A DNA stretch of 64,000 nucleotides from Margaritispora aquatica (lineage: Eukaryota > Ascomycota > Leotiomycetes > Helotiales > Discinellaceae). This document shows positions 1 to 11,320 of this stretch, one piece after another. Within the stretch, counting starts at the first letter, position 1, and each line of letters opens with the position of its first letter. The DNA lies in NCBI GenBank assembly GCA_007644065.1, contig VJWN01000003.1, positions 186,001 to 250,000 on the forward strand, read 5' to 3'. A program made the position numbers and the translations under genes. Under the pieces are notes generated by a model. It was not told where the DNA came from. It was given only the letters and a program-made list of their open reading frames with translations, and did no database searches.

Positions 1-1499
1 TTCTCCGCTTCCGCGCAGCCACCGCAGGCGAAAAGGCAATCCAGTCCTTCCAGTCATACACCTACGACCCGAACGACGCGCTGGAGCCCTTCCGCTTCGA
101 GGCCCTCTGCCGCATCACTTCAATCGCGGAGGTCAGCTGTACGTTGCCCGAGACTCCGCTGGTGTCCCCGCCCCCCAGCACTCCCTCACCTCTCGATTTG
201 ACTTCGCCTAGCGCCGGCACTCCCTCGCGCGATGTTCCGCATGGCATTTTCCGCATCACGCTCGACCTGCTTGACGAGTGGATTGCCACCTCGTCCGAGA
301 TCACGCAGGAGGTGCACGCGCTGGACCCGAGCACGCTGTCGAGCACGGGGGTGCGCATGGTGCAGTTCCTGGCAGACATCTTGGCGCCGCATGAGAGCGT
401 GTGGGACGTCTTGCCGAGTGCAGAGAAGGGGAAGAGGAGACGGAGGCTGGGGGAAGTGGGGTGGGAAGAGCGGAGTCAGAAACAGATTATTCTGGATTTC
501 TTTGAGGATTGCAGCGCACTTTTGGAGCCGGTGAGGTGTGAGTTGAGGGGCATGTTGTTGCGTGAAGCGGAAGAGGGTGGAGAAGCAGGAGAGAGGGAGG
601 CGAGGATGATGGCGGAGATCTACGGGCCGCTAAATACGTTCATCTTCGCGCCAGCCATTCACTTTTTCCACTGGCTACTGTATTACTGGCGTCGACACGC
701 GACGACGGTCCCGGCGCTGCCGTTTGAGGAGACGGTCATTGAGGCGTATCAGCCTGCGTATTTGCGCACGGCACCGGTGGCAGAGCAGTGTGCTGTTGGA
801 AGTACGGCGTTGGGTACGGGGATGAGGGTTGGGTTTGTGGAAGAGAGGGATCCGCGAGTCGAGCTGTTCTGGAAAGCGTCTCGATATCCCGTTCGAGGTG
901 TCTGGGGGTGTCAGACGGTGTATGGGATCTTGAGAGACTTACTGGAGCAGAATGTGAGGATTGCGAGGCAGCGGTTGTTTGATGGGGGAGTGGTGATGAG
1001 CTCCAGGTTGGAGATGGGATTGGTGAAAATGGGAGAGGAGTGTGCAGTGCCTTCACTGGGAACTAAATCAAGGTATTTGGTGTCTAAACATCACCCCTCT
1101 TCGGCTTTGAAGCCAGTTTCAATACCATCACGACCACTACTACCAGCATTCAAACACCAACACCACCATCAAACCGTCCCCAAAAAGCCACACCAACTCC
1201 CTCACCTTCAACCCACCCGAGTTCTCCTCCCAACAAAGCTCGCCAAAACACTGCTAACTAATAACCACAACAACGAAACAAATATATACATATTCACCTG
1301 CCCCTCATGCACCCCACCAAAGCACTTCACGATGCGCAAGGATTTGAGAAGACATATCGAGAGCATCCACTTCGAGACGACGGGCTTCTGGTGCGAGGTC
1401 AAGGGGTGCAGTCGGAATATGTATGGCGAAGGAGAGCGGAGGCCGTTTAATAGATGGGACAACTTGGTCAGGCATGGGAGGAGGGTGCATGGTCGGTGA
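1..1499 (+). CDS. C2H2 zinc-finger protein, 5' end outside the window
   Basis: The frame is open from base 3 to the stop at 1497-1499 and gives 498 residues with no start codon needed inside the window, so the gene begins further left. The N-terminal two thirds is helical and matches nothing I recognise. The last ~70 residues hold two zinc-finger-like units. The first is CPSC followed by a HIESIH histidine pair. The second is CEVKGC followed by HGRRVH, with a longer than usual spacing. Between these parts lies a His/Pro/Lys-rich, low-complexity linker (about 1090-1290). Fungal proteins with such degenerate C-terminal fingers are usually called C2H2 transcription factors, and nuclear DNA binding is inferred from that alone. 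The coding frame is sure; the target and role are unknown. Confidence 0.72.
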   Translation, partial: LRFRAATAGEKAIQSFQSYTYDPNDALEPFRFEALCRITSIAEVSCTLPETPLVSPPPSTPSPLDLTSPSAGTPSRDVPHGIFRITLDLLDEWIATSSEITQEVHALDPSTLSSTGVRMVQFLADILAPHESVWDVLPSAEKGKRRRRLGEVGWEERSQKQIILDFFEDCSALLEPVRCELRGMLLREAEEGGEAGEREARMMAEIYGPLNTFIFAPAIHFFHWLLYYWRRHATTVPALPFEETVIEAYQPAYLRTAPVAEQCAVGSTALGTGMRVGFVEERDPRVELFWKASRYPVRGVWGCQTVYGILRDLLEQNVRIARQRLFDGGVVMSSRLEMGLVKMGEECAVPSLGTKSRYLVSKHHPSSALKPVSIPSRPLLPAFKHQHHHQTVPKKPHQLPHLQPTRVLLPTKLAKTLLTNNHNNETNIYIFTCPSCTPPKHFTMRKDLRRHIESIHFETTGFWCEVKGCSRNMYGEGERRPFNRWDNLVRHGRRVHGR

Positions 1500-2982
1500 G
1501 AGGAGGGAGGTGAGTTGAGAGGTTAGATAGGCTGGGTTTCGGTGTACGAGTGTTAGATTGGGTTAGGGGATAGAGAATATGGGGTATAGAGGGGCGTTGG
1601 AGTAAACATTTACCTGGAATTATCTTACTAGATAGATGGGACAAGAACCGAGAAGGTTAGATGACTAGAATGTTGTTCATATCAATTATTTTACTTAACT
1701 CAAGCACACGCTCGTCGTCCCTCCATACCCTCTATCTCATCTCCATCTCTATCTCCATCTCACCCTCATTTCACTTTCGATTTCACCCTCACGTTCACTC
1801 TCATTCTCACACCACTTCCACACCAAACACCGCAACGCAACATAGCGCATTTGGGCCCCAATTTATACACCATCAACCCCGCAAAAGGATGACGCAATGC
1901 CCCGACGTGGTAAACGTAGCTGAGTGCTACGTTATATCCCAGGTTGGTTGTGGTTCCGTTCGTAGTCGCGGACCACGCCCAAGTTAGAGCCACGGCATGT
2001 TTTTGAGAACCCAGGATTTCATTCATCCGGGCCGCTCTTCCCTCCTGGCTGAGGCTGATAGATCCAATGCCGGTAGTAGCAAGTTGCCCGATCGATAGCA
2101 TGCTGACTCTAGCGAGCTGACACAACACAGAAGTATTGGTGCGCTTCCAGCCTTAGCTAGCGTAACCATTGAACTAAGGAGGAAGCCCGCACAATGCGAG
2201 TACGAGATATGTATGCGAACTCAGCCTCTCGCTCGGATAGGTAGAAATAGGGGGATCTCGCTTGTTACTACATACCCCCTCATCTGCATTCGTCGGGATC
2301 GACCTCTAGCTTCCTGATCCAACGCAGCGGTGCATCTCTGGAATCAATAGTTACAATAAAATTCATCCGATATGCGGTATGGGAGGATAGTATTAGAATA
2401 AATTGAAGTAAAATATGGTATGTGGAAAGAATTGTTACAGGTTAACGTTGCTTGGTGGATCGTAACAGACAAGAACCGCTTCTCCATATCCCATTCTAGA
2501 CATAAATAATCCGCCCGCTGGATTGTAACATGCAAAAGCCACTTCTCAGTATCCTAAATTCAATCAATTTGCCTGATCAAGGCGGGGCTTCAAGCAAGGA
2601 TATTTCAAGATGGTGAACTGCTTCCCCTCTCGGAAAACGAATTACTTATGGATTGATTGCGACATGTGGTAATTTGTAGCGAAGTTTGAATAGACCCGTA
2701 AGCCTAGACTTTAACCAGCAAAGAAGTTTCCCCACACTTCGCTAATCCGTTACTACTTGGGCCCATTTATCAGTTACGCTTAAAATAATGATGAATAGGC
2801 TATCTGAGATTCTCTGGTCAGATGATAGGCCGTACAATTTTTTGTCGGTGGTGGGTGTAGTTGAGAATTAGATTAATAGAGCCAGAATGGTCATTCTTTG
2901 TTGAGATCCATCCTTCACCGATTCATTCTAGATAAAATCTTGCCTTTTCCATCTTCTGTTGGTTTCACATCTATCGCTTAAG
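1500..2982. other. intergenic region between C2H2 gene and pectin lyase
   Basis: No convincing gene was seen here. The stretch holds a pyrimidine-rich CTCATCTCC-type simple sequence (about 1725-1800) and an imperfect direct repeat at 2456-2493 and 2519-2556. The final few hundred bases presumably carry the pectin lyase promoter. Short reading frames here lack family motifs and good start codons. Confidence 0.6.
2456..2556 (+). repeat. imperfect direct repeat, two ~38-bp copies 63 bp apart
   Basis: The copies at 2456-2493 and 2519-2556 both begin TGGATYGTAACA and both continue through a CTTCTC core to a TATCC end, with scattered substitutions. The 63-bp period suggests an old tandem duplication, or a duplicated regulatory element upstream of the pectin lyase gene. 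Confidence 0.55.
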
Positions 2983-4462
2983 ATGCTCACTTCCAAAATT
3001 CTGTTATGGATGCTTGTACCTCACTTGGCCGCTGCTCAGGTGAAAGGGTCTGCCTATGGCTTTGCAAAAGGTGTATCAGGAGGCGGAGGTGCAGTAGCTG
3101 CAGCTCCGACAGATATTGCACAGTCAGTCACAATCGCTTGATATCTGGCCAGCCGCTAACTCGATCTCGGGAGCAGGCTCAAATCGTGGCTCGCAGACTC
3201 TACAGCAAGGGTTATTTTAATCGACAAGACATTTGACTTCCGCGGTACGGAAGGCACTTCTACTACTGCAGGCTGCTACCAGAGTGGCTGTACGCCAGCC
3301 AATGGCGGTCAGACATACATTGGCACCCTGAGCTGTTCGGGAAGCAATATGGTTGCAACTACTATCACATGGGATACCGCAGGCTCAACCCCCCTCGTTG
3401 TCGGAAGCAACAAAAGCATTGTTGGTGTGGGGACTAAGGGTATCATTATTGGTAAAGGGCTTCGTCTGCCTGCCACGACGATAAACGTCATCATCCAGAA
3501 TGTGCATATCACGGTAGGTTCTTCAGTTCCATGCAAATGGGTCTTCTTGTACTAATTTTGGCAAAGAACATCAACCCAAAGAGCGTATGGGGTGGCGATG
3601 CGTTAGCACTTGAGGGTAGTCGAGGCGTTTGGGTCGATCACTGCAAGGTAAGCAAATCAGCTACAAGCTGTAATTGATTGACATGTCCTGAATGTTTTCT
3701 CTGCGGGATACTGATACTGCTGCTCTATTCAGTTTTCTTTAATTGGTCGAATGTTCGTTGTAACCCAGTAAGTGATCCAAATCTGTGCAACCTATTGCGC
3801 CGAAAAGCCTTACCTTATTATGCATGCTAAATCAGTCTTACAGCTACGCTGGTAGCCAGCTTACAATCTCGAACACTGAGTTTGACGGTGTCACAACCTC
3901 ATCTGCAACCTGTAATGGTGACACTTACTGTATGTACTGTCTTTTTATGCTATTCTTATAAGTTTTTGTTTCAAAGTTAACTCTATCTATAGGGGGGGCT
4001 ATGTTCGTCGCACCAAGTGATTACGTGACTTTGGATCGCAACTACTGGCATGATATGTCAGGCCGCAGCCCTAAACTTGGCGCAGACGGTGTCACTACGT
4101 TTGTTCAAGCGACAAACAACTACTTCTACAATAACAAGGGCCACGACTTCGATATCTATCCTGGAACGAAGGCACTTATCGAAGGCAACACTTTTGAGAG
4201 TGTGACTACGCCAATCACCATCAGTACTATTGTAATCACTGTCTATAATGTCCCAGATGCTGCTGCTGCCGCGGCTTGTGCGTCGTACCTGGGCCGTAAT
4301 TGCGTGGTGAACTCGCTGACAGGAAGCGGGACGTGGCCCAGTAAGACGGATACAACTGTTCTCACGCAAGCGAAGGTATTCGCGTACTATCTTGTTGCGC
4401 CTATCGCAGCTAGTGGTGTAAAGAGCTACGTTCTTGCGAATGCGGGTATTGGTAAGATCTAA
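2983..4462 (+). CDS. secreted pectin lyase (polysaccharide lyase family 1)
   Basis: Six exons: 2983-3122, 3177-3513, 3567-3647, 3733-3767, 3844-3929 and 3993-4462, giving 382 residues, the normal size for fungal pectin lyases. The enzyme cleaves methylesterified homogalacturonan by beta-elimination outside the cell. A hydrophobic signal peptide ends near residue 18 (HLAAA). It is followed by the family's GFAKGVSGGGG start, the ITWDTAGSTPL and SNKSIVGVGTKG strands, NVIIQNVHIT, the VWGGDA motif and SATCNG. SGRSPK contains Arg251, the likely catalytic arginine. NNYFYNNKGHDFDI and ASYLGRNC also match the family. Every splice junction keeps a conserved motif in frame. The pectin rather than pectate lyase call rests on the overall pattern, since substrate specificity was not tested. 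It suggests a plant-associated or saprotrophic life. Confidence 0.9.
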
Positions 4463-5344
4463 GCACCTATACGTTGGACACGGGCACACCAAATTAAGGT
4501 TGGTTGGAAACTGCAGTCTTCTCGTGAAGAAAGATGCAGTGACTGACTGACTGCCTGCATGGCTGAAACTTTCGAGAGAGTTGTGTTACGGGAACACTTG
4601 GATAATGGTAGCCAGTTTGTAATTACATTTATTGGCTCAACACCTGCTTATGCTGAATTTTGTCACCACACTTGCCTATCTTTGCCTCGAGCCAACCCAC
4701 CACCCACTTGTGTGCTATCACATTCCCTATAAAGAGGTAATTCTAATCAAACAAATCACGACGCGCAGTATTCCCAAGGAATTTGGTATCCAATCAAGCT
4801 GTATTGATCCGTGGGAAGTTACACTGAAACTTTTCTCCTCATGTGAATGAATAGGCTGAGAGACATCGGGACAGTAAGGAAGTACGTTCGACCTATATAA
4901 TTGTATTGATAAATAACACAGCCAGGAACAATAATTCAGCTATTACAAATTGGTAGATAGGGTTGCTGTCTTGAAATATCGGATGGGCATAGGCTACATT
5001 GTGGTCATTTTGGAATCAGACAACATGGTTTTAAGCGAAGTCCGAGTCTACTGGCATTGATCTAGTATATTCAAAAGTGCTGTTAGATGGAGCAATAAAG
5101 CCAATCACACATGATGAATATTCTTAATGATTTTGTTGCACTTCGCAACCATGTTTCAGATTTCATTGAGTTCGAGGTCTCTTTGTTTGCTCCTGTGGTT
5201 CCCTTCCGTTTTGGGAGGGCAAGCTGCATTTAGTTTGCTCGATGCAACAAAGGTACACGGATAATATCGCCGATCAAATACAACCATGAGGAAACAGCGC
5301 TAAGTATTCAATTTTCATAGTGTATTCCGATCAGAAACACAACT
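4463..5344. other. intergenic region, no gene seen
   Basis: This AT-rich stretch lies between two + strand genes and would hold the pectin lyase 3' end and the promoter of the next gene. A small open frame around 4632-4850 lacks an ATG near its start and any family motif. Confidence 0.55.
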
Positions 5345-8300
5345 ATGGTCGCAACTACGAGAGACGCAGCTAGAAAAGCAAAGGGTAGCAACTTGGCTAA
5401 GTCAGAGGGTATCAAGAAATCAACCGAAGTAAAAAGCAAGAAGAAACACCCCGCATCAATTGCTACTATCCAGCCTGCATCGAAACATGTAAAGCCCTTC
5501 CGCGGCTCATGGCTCGACACAGTTCTCTCTGACAACGATGCCGATGATGAGATTGACATCGAGTTAGACGAGCTCGACTACACAGGCGGTGGAATCGACA
5601 TGCTCGAGCTCGAACTCCAAGAAATCAGACATGGATTACACCTCGCCTTAGGCGATAGAATACCAGCGAACCATCTTGCTGACTTCCCGTGGCTGTCGCC
5701 ATCATCGGCGCCTTCATCTGCAAGATGGCCGCGGACGCCTGATTCGGCTAAATCGGAGCGCACGAGGGAGCTTGAGCAGAGCTTGAGGGATAGGGATTTG
5801 CAGACATTACTAGATGCGGATAGAGAGTTTTGGAGATTGATGGGCGATTTGCAGGGGATTAGTGAGTGGTGGACCAAAAATCGTGCAGAGTGGCGGAAGA
5901 GAAAATCCGAGCTGTTGTAAGTTAGAGATATTTCCTAGTTATGCATATTGGATGTACACTAATTTTCATTTCCAGAGATGTAGAGAACACGATTGATGTG
6001 CTCAAAACGCTAATAATTATTGACAAACCCAACGATTTCCAAGGACAACTCAAATTGCAAGAAGAAAGAAGAGCAAAGTGTCTAGAATACTTCACCGAGA
6101 ACGAAAAGCTCATGAAAACAGTCGTAGCTCGCTTCCACAAAATCGAAGAAGAAAAAGAAGTCATTCAAGGTGCTTTCGAACCAGACCAATCTGAAACTAA
6201 CATCCACGCCTTCTCATTTCCAGCTGACTTCGACTACGCCTGCCCAAAGACAGGAATCTTGGAACTTGGCACTGAGACATTATGTTGGCAGAGACCAGGA
6301 AAAACCTATCTATGGTGGCTCAACATCGCCTTGGAGCACCTCGAGCACATCATTATCTCGCACCGCGCCCGGATCGCCAAAGCCGTCCAACAACACCACA
6401 TGTCAGACGAAGTAGCTCAAAGAAATCGAGACGAAATCAAAAAGATCAAATCAGCCCACGAGGCCGCACTAAAGGTTATCGACACCACACTGGAAGACCT
6501 CAATTTACGGAGGGCAAATTCTCGCTTAACGCCCGCTCAACTCGACAACATCACGGCCGAATTGCGAAGTCAGCAGAAAGAAAGGAAGACACTGGATGAC
6601 AACATGTCGTACAAAGGAGAGCCGTTTAGAAAAGGCATTGTGTTCGAAGTGCGCAAGAAGCGAGAGACGAGCCTCGAGCTCGAGATGTACGAGCGCTCCA
6701 AGCATATGGCATCTGTCATCTTAGCAGCCGGTAGGACGGCACGCGCCGCGCTTCTGAGCAAAAACAGTATTTCGAGCGTGGGACACATCGTGGAATTCAT
6801 GAAGGAGCTGTACTGTATCATTTGCATGTGCCAGCAGGAAGTTACGCACATCGAGATGATCCGCAAGTGGTTGGCGAACCGGACCATCGACCAGAAGAAG
6901 CGAGATCGTATCCTCAATATCTGCGTAGCCACCTTTACGAACGATGACTTAAAATCGAAGGAGGATGAGTGGCTGGTGCTGCTAGAACATGCAGCGCTTG
7001 ATGTTCCTCATAGCTTGGGGCTGGCGGGGATTGAATGTTATAGAATCATAGAGGCTCGTGATGCGATAGTAGAAAATGCGTTTGAGATCCTCAAAGGCGA
7101 TACTCTCCAGAGAACAGAGCCACGACGAAATCACCAGTCACCTGATCGCCACAATCCCAGGAGATCAAATGAGAGATCCCATCATGGTCAAGGCAGCGGT
7201 CACGGAAACAATAATGACGGTGGAGGAAACTCAAGCAAAGCTGGCAGACAGAGAAACCAAAGTCGCAAACTAATGACCATTACCGAAGCCGAAGCGATCA
7301 TCCACAGCGAAGAAATCCAATGTCTCAACGGTGGGATCTACACAATCGACGTCGCGCTACGCAACTTCTTCACAAGTCCAGATGTCGCACCCTGGTTCTG
7401 GAACATGGCGCCCTTGAGCCGGGAGGAATTCTATAAAATCGTTAACCGCATGTGTTACGACAAGCTGCAAGACCGCCAGATCGAGGCGTTCGTTATTTCG
7501 TGCTCAAACTCCAAAAATATCTTCGAGCTCTCACGTGATGGGGCAAATGTCCTCCCATGTGATTTCGGCTGGGAAATAGTGTCGCAGAACGAAGTGGTGG
7601 GTCCAAAGAGGAAATTGCTGTGGATTTGCCCCGAGGGGACCGATGATGTGAGGAGGCTTCTGAGGAGCAGTTGGGAGGGAGGACGGTTGTCTGCCCCGCC
7701 GAGTAGGATGAAAGTGACGGGTTTGATCGCGCGAGAGGTGCTGTTTGAGAAATTGATCCAAGAGACAGAGCGCATTCCGGGGACGCGGTTCGATAGGGTT
7801 TTGATGAAGGATATTTTGGACTATCTCCGTGTGAAGGGCGAATTCTTCATAAAGTATATATTGTATACTCCCTCCACCACGACACAGGAACTAACAGCTT
7901 TCGTAGCTCTCGAACGAAAACAGACTCTTACGGCGAACCATTCCTGCAATGTGTCAACAATGGAGTAAGTATCATTTCATTTTCTTTTGTCCATAACAAA
8001 CAATATTGACAGCAACATTAGTGGAATCCGAACCGACTCGAAAAGTTCATCCTCCCCACAGGACCCATAGTAGGGGAATCCTACTTCCCGGATATCCATC
8101 ACTTGGTCTCCCGTCCAGACGTGATGGAACATCTTGCCGCCGCCTTCGAGAGAAAGGAGCTAGAGTGGGAAGCGGACCTCTATGATGCGCTGGAGCCGTT
8201 CTGGAGAGGCCCGCGAGCTGCTTTGCCAGGAAAAGTGGGTTATATTAGGACGCCGATGACGAGACTGAAGTTCCATCTCTTTTTGAGATCGGCTGATAGT

Positions 8301-8360
8301 AATGATCGATATGTTTTGTATGTTGCCGTGCATCATGATCCTGAGGGGCTGATTTGCTAA
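5345..8360 (+). CDS. large protein of unknown function, coiled-coil and low-complexity regions
   Basis: Four exons (5345-5916, 5976-7853, 7907-7964, 8022-8360) join in frame to 948 residues; an acceptor at 7897 would add three residues. I do not recognise the family. The first ~50 residues are rich in Lys and Ala. An acidic patch follows (about 60-83, DDEIDIELDEL). Residues 324-424 are charged and probably coiled-coil. Residues 574-624 are a basic, His/Asn/Gly-rich low-complexity linker. The C-terminal third looks globular, with many aromatic residues, and ends without a membrane segment. No signal peptide is visible, so it is likely intracellular. It converges with the zincin-like gene, with only ~220 bp between their stop codons. 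The gene model is well supported by phase-matched splice sites; no function is assigned. Confidence 0.75.
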
Positions 8361-8578
8361 CCGAAGTCCTCGCTTAGCCTTGGCATTGACGGGAGGATAA
8401 AACCTCGGCGGACTTGGAACGGAACGACGCAAAGTGATGAGCAGCAGCCTGGATCTATGTAGAAATCCCAAATAAATATTAAACCAATTATACACATCTC
8501 TTTCGTAAAAAAAAATCTGTAATTTTGTGTACCTGATTCTCATATATATATATTTTATATTTTCAGAACTTGCTATAT

Positions 8579-11320
8579 CTAAAATTGATCGAATTTCCTC
8601 TTGCAACATCTTCTTATCATACGATCTGGTGACGCCAAGTTCGCAGCCTGGAATTGAAGATTCAACAGTACGGCCTCAAACTGCTGTATAGGTCCCTGGA
8701 TGATTATTTGCCATCGCTCAGGAATTGGATAGTCCCTTAAAGTGTTAAGCGCTCTCTGCAAACTGTCTATACGATCTTGCAACGGTATTGTATCGACAAA
8801 TGCCATGAGCGCACGAGCCATTGACTGGAGATAGATATTCACTCCGAACCCAAGGATGAGTTCGTCACATATGTTTCGCAGCCCAATGATATCGTTGTTC
8901 TGATACGCGGTGAAGGCGTCTATGAATCTTTGGTCGTCATCTAGATCGCTCTGCATCATTTCACTCACTGCATTGGTCGCGGCATTGATACCGCTGGCTG
9001 CAGGTCCTGTATCAGGAACGAGCTTCAGCCGGCTCTTTTCAAGGCCTTGGACAAGCATTGCCAGTCCCATGTCAATACCTGCGTCCCCTGTATTGTCGAA
9101 ATGCTGTATGACCTGCCTGACGCTACGGTTGAAGCTCTGACATCCATTCCTGATATCTGTCTTTAAGTTAGCCTGCTCATGCGATGCAAACCATGATTTT
9201 GTTACTTACGACTATACTCATTTTGCGAACGGAGCTCGAGCGTAGGGAGGAAATTGACCACCTCGTCGTGCGCTATGATGAGTGCCTCCAACCGCGGCAA
9301 CAGGCTCCTTACCGAGTTCGTGTAACTCGACGTCGCCTTTCTGACCTCGCACAACTCAATCTGGTCTATGACCAATTTCGTCTCATCACTTCGCGCCTGG
9401 ATCAGATCATACATGGTTTTCACATTAGTTGCGTTGAACACATTAGCCCATGCTCTCCTCTCTCCAGGCTTCAAAGCGAGTGCTTCAGTCACTGGCGTTA
9501 AATCGTTGTAACGTTGGAACAATGATTGCACTTGCATTGAGTTTATTGCCATGTGCCATGTACTGGACCCTCTAGGTTTCCATGTCATTGCCAGCGGTGG
9601 TGCTGGCCGGAGGACACCTGCGGTGGCAAAATTTGCTTCCCAGAAATTGGGGTGTAGGAGAGCTTCCAAGTAGTTCACGGGCAGAGGCACTGGAAGAATG
9701 TTAGACTAAGGATGTATGTAGTGCCACTGTAACATCAAGACATCAAGCATGTGGAGAGGATGAAGTTAAAAACTCACTTCGAAGCGCACGATGCGGTACC
9801 GAAGGATTATCGAGCTCGATCTCCCCGGAAATGATCACCGAGGTAGGAGCTGGGTAGCTACGCATCATCATACCCATCATGGGAACCTCGACAATTTTGA
9901 TGTTGGGCTCCCAGATGGGCGTCGGCACACCGCCAAAAATCTGTTTACAGATTAGAGCCAAGCAGATGTCGTAATTACATGACATACCGCAGTTTCCAAA
10001 TCATATCCGATCTCTGAGACCGCCCCTTCCTCGAAAAAAGGCTCAGGCTTGCTCATCTTCGCGTAATTGTCCGCCATGTGCATGGCGTGCATGAATTCAT
10101 GGACAATCGTGGTAGCATTGTGTACATTCGCCGCCGCTCGCTCTAGATCCGTCAAGTCGTTCCTTCGTAGTACCGACAAGTTCTGAACGGAAATCCCTGT
10201 GCAGGTTAAGAGCTATGATTCTTCCAAAAATGACTGGATCGCGCTGTACCTACACATCTCATAATAGCCAGTGTCAGGCACGGTTCTGCCTAAGTTAATC
10301 GTCATTGCATTAGCTTCAGAGCCAAATGATGTCGTCACGTTGTTAGGACGTGGACTAGCGGTCCTAGTGTAAATTCCGAGTCTCAAATAAGGCTGAAAAA
10401 TATCTGCTATCAGAACGCCTGCTGACAATGGGGTGTCTCTCCCTCCCCTATCTATTGGCGGTCGCATCCTGAGTATTTCCTGCGGCCAGATGTCAACAAG
10501 ACATCTCCATTACAGAAATAGCCTCAAGGAGTTGAATATTTCAAGGCTGCTTACGTATTTGTTCTGTAGTGTTTGTAGTCCATGGGTCAGGATATCAGCA
10601 GCGAAAAACCTATGTGCTGGTATTTGTTCTCTTTCGCCCCAAAAGAAAGCATCGTAGAACTGAAAGCCTTTAAGTCAGCTTGAGCTTTTGAGTCTATCGA
10701 AAATATGACCAAGCCTGAGGATCATATACTGAAGTTTTTATTTCAAGATTGAATTCAACCAAAGAACTTACTGGATGTTCATCCAGTTTCGCGATGATAT
10801 GCGTGACCAATTTGAGAATCGGTACTAAAAGCTTCCAAGTCTCATCGTCTGATGCTTCCCACATCCCTGTACCGTCATCGTACGGTATCCTGGTGTCTGG
10901 AACCAACGACCATCTACAAAGTGCACTCGGTCAATCACTTACGATTTGAAGTCATAAAACCAAAACTTGGTGAGATATTGATCAATCGAATTCACTCAAC
11001 TAACACACTTTCGTCCAAGGGAAAATTAGGACCTACTTATCCCTTGTTATCCAGTCCATGATATCAATTTCCAAATCTGCCTTTCTTAAAGTCCGACTAG
11101 TGACAGCATCAAGCTCCTCGAGCTCCTGCGTCGTGAAGCCAGCTAGATAGCGGCGTTGGTGCCTTTCAATCTCCGCTCGCCTGTGGGTATCACTCGAGAA
11201 GGAGACGAGTGTTGGGTTGATAGGGTCTAATGGGGTTAATCCACTGATTTGCGGAGGTTCATCTGGTTGTAATTCCTGGGGCGCAAGGTGACCGTACTTT
11301 TGGGCATAGCTCGACGACAT
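8579..11320 (-). CDS. zincin-like protein with HEFMH metal-binding motif
   Basis: Eight phase-matched exons, read from the right: 11037-11320, 10772-10913, 10555-10659, 10254-10479, 9988-10196, 9778-9940, 9210-9689 and 8579-9156, giving 728 residues. Exon 5 encodes IVHEFMHAMH, a classic HExxH zinc-peptidase motif. About 28 residues later comes EIGYDLE, which runs across the splice into IFGG. A downstream glutamate or aspartate there could be the third metal ligand. The C-terminal 350 residues are helical with no motif I know. No signal peptide is visible at the chosen ATG, so secretion is not supported. Another ATG-led frame upstream (11330-11572) does not splice in phase. Peptidase activity is inferred from the motif; the protein family is not identified. 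Confidence 0.78.

Noticed and set aside
1208..1462. Minus-strand frames opposite the C2H2 gene
   Set aside because: They overlap the clear zinc-finger coding sequence and show no motif.
10914..11036. Extra small exon encoding FWFYDFKS in the zincin-like gene
   Set aside because: It has a good downstream donor, but its upstream phase does not match exon 1, whereas direct splicing 11037 to 10913 is in frame.
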